Shown here: piece after piece, positions 59,913-64,000 of the stretch
Layout of the letters: every line of letters starts with the position of its first letter
How positions within the stretch are numbered: position 1 is the first letter of the stretch
Source of the DNA: Saccharomycopsis crataegensis
Taxonomy: Eukaryota; Ascomycota; Saccharomycetes; Ascoideales; Saccharomycopsidaceae
Assembly (NCBI RefSeq): GCF_037102585.1
Contig: NW_027043820.1
Span: 902,501-966,500 of the forward strand
DNA length: 64,000 bases
Direction of reading: 5' to 3'
The notes under the pieces: model-generated
What the model was told of the DNA's origin: nothing
The model's input: the letters and a program-made list of their open reading frames with translations, nothing else
Databases searched by the model: none
Position numbers and translations under genes: made by a program

Positions 59913-61003
59913 ATCATCTTTTATGAAGTTTTTGGAGATTATGATAATTAATACGAGGGAACTTTATAAAAATATTGAAATTTTCAAAAAAAAAAAAACA
60001 ACTAATGAGGGATATTAATGATGTATAAACTATTCTAAAATGAGAATTAACCATATTTTGAATAATTATAAGATCCCTGTAAATGCTGCTCGGATGGAAT
60101 ATATATTAATACTCCAACAGGGGGAAATAAACGCTTTGAATCTTCAAATTGCAGAAACCTTGTTATGATGGAGCTCTCCAAGGAACGATTATTGTGTGAC
60201 AATATTTTTGTCGATAGCGATCCGAAAATCATCTAAAATAACACTTCGAACGTTATCGATGCCTGATGAAAACACTTACACTACCCATATTTCATAACCC
60301 CTGGTTGTAATATATATATTACATACCAATGCTCGGCAAATCTTAGGTAGATATTTTCGACTTTTGGAAGTATTGTTAACCATCGAAAAGTGGCAAGTTG
60401 CCATGCCATGCGTGTGTTCCCAATCTTTGGGTCTTTGGAGAGCTGAGTAAAAACCACAGAGATATTTCGTTCGACAAAACCAAATTGTTCTCCGAGAAAT
60501 TCAAAAAAAAAAAAAAAAACAGCAACAAAAATAACAAGATTGTAAATGTAAATATCTGATGGCTGATACTGGACATCCTATACAGTTTCAAATATCCATT
60601 ATTAACCAGTGAAGCCCAAAAATCATTCATTCCTTACCTTCTAACCATCTCAAGCTCACATGGACTTCTTTACAAACAGATCCCGGTCACTTCACTTCAC
60701 CGCTTACATTGACAATAGCCAGACCTTTCGAAAACACTGATTATCATTCCCCACAAATTATTGTTCTGTAGCTGGCAAATGTTGTTGAGCCTCAGAGCCA
60801 AGACACCTTTCTTTCGGGTGGGCTCCCAAGTCGGCACTACAAGAAAAACAACCCAGGAAAAAAAAAAAAGAGCTTTATAAAATCTACACCATCTACATAA
60901 TCCTTTCCTAGAATAAATAATTGGCTTTCTTCCGTTGCTCTCCATTTTCTATTTCTTTCCCTTTTTTTTTTTTTTTTTTTGGTATTGCTCTTCTTTCGCA
61001 ATA
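59913..61003. other. Spacer between dehydrogenase gene and PBN1
   Basis: This 1.1-kb tandem spacer has an A-run at 59987-59998, TA-rich patches at 60098-60108 and 60310-60321, an A-run at 60504-60520 and a T-run at 60963-60980 just before PBN1. No convincing gene was found on either strand. Confidence 0.45.
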
Positions 61004-62875
61004 ATGTCAGGCCCAATAAAGCATAGAATCACCGTGATATCATCCAACAAAGTGGACAACACCGATCTTGACTCTCTCCACCTTTCCAGAGCTAAATGGG
61101 TATTACCTAAGGGAGATTACCAACGTCAGGATAAATTCCTGTTCCCATTCGACAAATTCGCGTCGTTATTTATCGAAGATACCACGAAATTCGACAACAT
61201 TGCCGAGTTTGCTATTCAATGGGGGGTTTTCAATAATTCGTTAGTGGCAAAACAATTGGAACAACGTAATCAGGATTTAAAAAACTTGAATAACGCATTG
61301 TCAAAATACGTCGAACCTGGATACTCGGTGTTTGCTAAGCCAATCCAAGGGGCTACTGGTGATACCCTTTTAACCGACCTTATGGATGTCATTGGGAATA
61401 TCAATGATTATGGCATTGAAGCATCCCAATTCATCAGGAACCCAATGTCATGGAACTATTTCAATAATGATTACCACTCTACCAGCCAACTTCCTCCAAA
61501 ACTTGCTAGTTTCTTAGAAGAACTTATTTGTTCTGCGGAGATTTCATCAGAGCATAAGGAAACTTGCAAAGCGGATTACTCAAGTTTGCTCAAACATCTT
61601 TCATCTCTATCGCTCGAATTCAATAATAAACTTTCCTCTTCGAACAAAGGCGCCGATGATCTTCGTGATCTTACCATCACATTATACTGGAATACTGGTG
61701 CTTTACAGAATGTGCCATCGACAACAATCCACAAAGTTGACAACAACGAAAGGCTAACCCGTGAAATTGGAATGTTCGAAATCGACCACCGGGCATCCAC
61801 ACTTAATGATCTCAATCTTTTCGGCATCAGTGCCCAACTCCCATCGAAACTCGAACCAAAATTCAATCATGACGGTACCCCACTCTTCAATTCCGAAGAT
61901 GACGATACCCTCGTGGCCCAGAAAACCATGTTCTACGTCCTGCCACGCCACATAACTTTGGATCCCAGCGGCGGTCATTTGGTGTATTCCCTGAAATTTC
62001 AAACTCCTATTGGTTTACACCCACAACACCAAGTGACCATCGCCGGCAACAAGCAGGATTCCATCAAGAGAAACACTACCTCAGGGAAACTCGCGCTCGA
62101 GCCGCCAATGAACCCAAAGATGTTTGATTGTGAACTTTTCAGTTACTATCGTCTTCCAAATACCCTTTTCCTCGATCGTAATGAGTTCACCTCGGATAAT
62201 GGTGATGTGGAGCTTGTTGGGGTCTGGGGGGCCACCGATCTTGAAGCCCCACTGTACAAAACTCCTGAATGGGGTAGTGATGCGTTATTGCGGGTAAAGG
62301 TGCAACCTCGCGATCCAGATCAATTTGATATTAATGGAGAATTACAACCTTTGGTAAATGATGATGATGATGATGATGATGATGATGCTACACTCTACTC
62401 ATTGAAATTGCATTCCCGGTATCAATCGGTGGACACTACCCCATATTATAACGGATCGATTGCCAAACCCGACGTGTTTTGGGCATGCGAACTTTCGGAA
62501 CATCGTCTCGACAGCTTAGTAGACGAAGGGTTAATCAAGGCCAATGAGGCGGAGAATATTAAAAATCAATACGATAATGACCTAATTTACAAAAACCCAT
62601 TGGATACTAAACTTGGAGTATCAATGGAAGGAATCTTCACCGATAACACGGTGTTCTATCATTTTGTCGCCAACGTCAGCGATATTTCTGATAATGCGAG
62701 CTTCCAAGATAATTTCACTATTCCAAGAGGTAAAAAAGAAGACTTCTTCATCATCCAGGTTGCGACGTTGGTGGTGGTGGTGTCAAGTTTATTATACTTG
62801 TTAAGAAAGGCTGTGAACGGTTTTACAGCCACCAAGAACCAAAAAAAGTCCAAGGATGATAAAAAGAACCAATAG
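61004..62875 (+). CDS. PBN1: Pbn1, subunit of ER GPI mannosyltransferase I (PIG-X homologue)
   Basis: Pbn1 stabilises Gpi14, which adds the first mannose to the GPI precursor in the ER lumen. The ATG at 61004 gives 623 residues. An upstream in-frame stretch is T-run-encoded and not conserved. The opening HRITVISSNK corresponds to the HRVTVL-type N terminus of yeast Pbn1. PIGLHP in the middle, YYRLPNTLFLDRNEF, WGSDALLRVK, LHSRYQ, FWACEL and GIFTDNTVFYHF follow the yeast protein in order. A single membrane helix lies near 585-605, with a Lys-rich tail (KKSKDDKKNQ), possibly an ER-retrieval signal. A GAT repeat encodes a poly-Asp run near residue 455. It is about 200 residues longer than the 416-residue S. 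cerevisiae protein. ALG8 follows in tandem. Confidence 0.88.
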   Translation: MSGPIKHRITVISSNKVDNTDLDSLHLSRAKWVLPKGDYQRQDKFLFPFDKFASLFIEDTTKFDNIAEFAIQWGVFNNSLVAKQLEQRNQDLKNLNNALSKYVEPGYSVFAKPIQGATGDTLLTDLMDVIGNINDYGIEASQFIRNPMSWNYFNNDYHSTSQLPPKLASFLEELICSAEISSEHKETCKADYSSLLKHLSSLSLEFNNKLSSSNKGADDLRDLTITLYWNTGALQNVPSTTIHKVDNNERLTREIGMFEIDHRASTLNDLNLFGISAQLPSKLEPKFNHDGTPLFNSEDDDTLVAQKTMFYVLPRHITLDPSGGHLVYSLKFQTPIGLHPQHQVTIAGNKQDSIKRNTTSGKLALEPPMNPKMFDCELFSYYRLPNTLFLDRNEFTSDNGDVELVGVWGATDLEAPLYKTPEWGSDALLRVKVQPRDPDQFDINGELQPLVNDDDDDDDDDATLYSLKLHSRYQSVDTTPYYNGSIAKPDVFWACELSEHRLDSLVDEGLIKANEAENIKNQYDNDLIYKNPLDTKLGVSMEGIFTDNTVFYHFVANVSDISDNASFQDNFTIPRGKKEDFFIIQVATLVVVVSSLLYLLRKAVNGFTATKNQKKSKDDKKNQ

Positions 62876-63141
62876 TAGAGGATAATCAATTCATAATATA
62901 TATTTATTGCCCTGGCAAATTGGTGTTTCATGACATATTATTGTAAGTCGTGGGTGGTGTTGATGCGCGCTCCAAACCGGCATATTCCCTAAATTACAGC
63001 GTACGTTGCACATCATCAAAAAAAAAAAAAAAAAAAAAAAGTTCCACCCCTCGCTCTCTATATATTATATGCATACTGATTCCTAATTTCATAGGATAAT
63101 ATATCTATATACATAGAGAGAGAAAGATAGAATAAAAAAAA

Positions 63142-64000
63142 ATGAGTGTCAAGGCCCAACAGCCCACGCAGAAACCACATAATTATTCACTATGGAACAT
63201 CTGGGTCGCGGGATTCTTCCTCAAACTACTATTATTCACCACTTATCATTCGACCGATTTTGACGTCCATAGGAATTGGCTCGCGATAACCAATGGTCTT
63301 CCCATGAATAAATGGTACTATGAAGCCACATCCCAATGGACTCTAGATTACCCTCCATTCTTTGCGTATTTCGAATGGGTATTGTCACAATTCGTGCCGC
63401 AATTGGTGAAAGACGATGGATGTCTCGATATCGTGGAAGTAGGGGAATACTCTTTACCCACGGTGTTTTACCAGCGATTGACGGTGATCGTCTCGGAAAT
63501 CTTATTGTTTGCGATGTTACAATGGTATATAAACACTTGTGAATCAGATAAGGCCCGTAAAGGAGGGTTTGTGGTGGCAAGCAGTATTGCGCTTTCCCCA
63601 GGTTTCTTGATCATCGATCATATTCATTTCCAATACAATGGGTTCTTATTTGGCTTGATTGTCGGTTCGATTGTCGCCGCAAAACAACAGTACTATCTCC
63701 TATGTGGAGGGTTGTTTGCCGTGGCACTATGCTTCAAGCATATCTTTCTTTATTTGGCCCCGGCGTATTTTGTGTTTTTACTCAGAGGTTATTGTTTAAA
63801 TTTACCGAATCACAATATTTCACTTATGGAGATTCTCGAGATCTTGGGGCTCAAAGCAGCTTCTGCCAAGTATAAACCGGTCCCCATTTGGAAAATTATC
63901 AATTGGGGAAACTTGTTGAAACTTGGATCACTAGTGATTATGATTTTTGCCGTGGCATTTGTTCCATTTGGGTATCCAGAAAATCAACTTCCCCAGCTCT
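63142..64000 (+). CDS. ALG8: Alg8, ER dolichyl-P-Glc glucosyltransferase, 3'-truncated by the window edge
   Basis: Alg8 adds the second glucose to the lipid-linked N-glycan precursor in the ER lumen. From the ATG at 63142 the frame is open to the right edge (286 codons). The signature FDVHRNWLAITNGLP (luminal loop with the Asp typical of GT57 enzymes) and SQWTLDYPPFFAYFEW are nearly identical to the yeast protein, followed by alternating hydrophobic helices and DHIHFQYNGFLFGL. These separate Alg8 from Alg6, which has a related loop. The fragment uses 40 leucine codons, none CTG. The C-terminal half is outside the window. Confidence 0.93.
   Translation, partial: MSVKAQQPTQKPHNYSLWNIWVAGFFLKLLLFTTYHSTDFDVHRNWLAITNGLPMNKWYYEATSQWTLDYPPFFAYFEWVLSQFVPQLVKDDGCLDIVEVGEYSLPTVFYQRLTVIVSEILLFAMLQWYINTCESDKARKGGFVVASSIALSPGFLIIDHIHFQYNGFLFGLIVGSIVAAKQQYYLLCGGLFAVALCFKHIFLYLAPAYFVFLLRGYCLNLPNHNISLMEILEILGLKAASAKYKPVPIWKIINWGNLLKLGSLVIMIFAVAFVPFGYPENQLPQL

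Noticed and set aside
60047-60232. 61-codon minus-strand frame downstream of the dehydrogenase
   Set aside because: No recognisable features, AT-rich, in the 3' region of another gene.

Overview
The window is nuclear DNA of a budding yeast (Saccharomycotina). It is AT-rich and holds about 24 protein genes. Nearly all are intact and close in length to their Saccharomyces cerevisiae counterparts. The introns are short or of medium length, with a TACTAAC or AACTAAC branch site and GTAAGT or GTGAGT donors. Asp, Asn and Ser runs come from expanded GAT, AAT and TCA triplets. A GPHR (Golgi pH regulator) family gene sits beside typical yeast genes, which points away from S. cerevisiae itself. I cannot name the species. 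Whether CTG is read as leucine is not settled by what I can see: codons in the NDC80 coiled coil look like leucine, yet the ALG8 fragment has 40 leucines and no CTG. I found no tRNA, rRNA, CRISPR array, transposon or virus-like element.

Layout, left to right. Positions 1-7.1 kb: the 3' part of MAK10 (NatC), a tentative BAR/PH-like protein, a small two-helix membrane protein, an unexplained spliced unit, and TOM6 with an intron just before its last codon. Positions 7.7-17.1 kb: a GPHR-type membrane protein converges on SMC6. SMC6 is followed by a long coiled-coil protein with SUMO-like domains at both ends that I do not recognise as any named family. Positions 17.5-23.1 kb: an Rrn11-like RNA polymerase I factor, VPS5 (retromer) and thymidylate synthase with MCB motifs upstream. 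Positions 23.1-35.2 kb: a 2.2-kb spacer, then ACH1 and ACC1 converging. ACC1 carries an in-frame, acid-free N-terminal extension that looks like a mitochondrial presequence.

Positions 35.2-44 kb: UFE1 and TRP2 converge across a 2.7-kb stretch without genes, and then comes RSR1/BUD1, whose first exon is only 7 nt. Positions 44-53 kb: DCK1 (a DOCK-type exchange factor), a small one-helix protein of unknown role, and PAN6. Positions 53-64 kb: NDC80 (kinetochore), CYT1 (cytochrome c1, split by a 702-nt intron), a small zinc-binding protein, a D-2-hydroxyacid dehydrogenase, PBN1 (GPI anchor) and the 5' part of ALG8 (N-glycan).

Most neighbours are functionally unrelated, as is usual in yeast. Themes that do stand out are acetyl-CoA use (ACH1 facing ACC1), ER glycan assembly (PBN1 beside ALG8), Rho/Ras polarity signalling (RSR1 beside DCK1), and a possible SUMO link to Smc5/6 (SMC6 beside the SUMO-like protein). 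The last is the best candidate for something undescribed.
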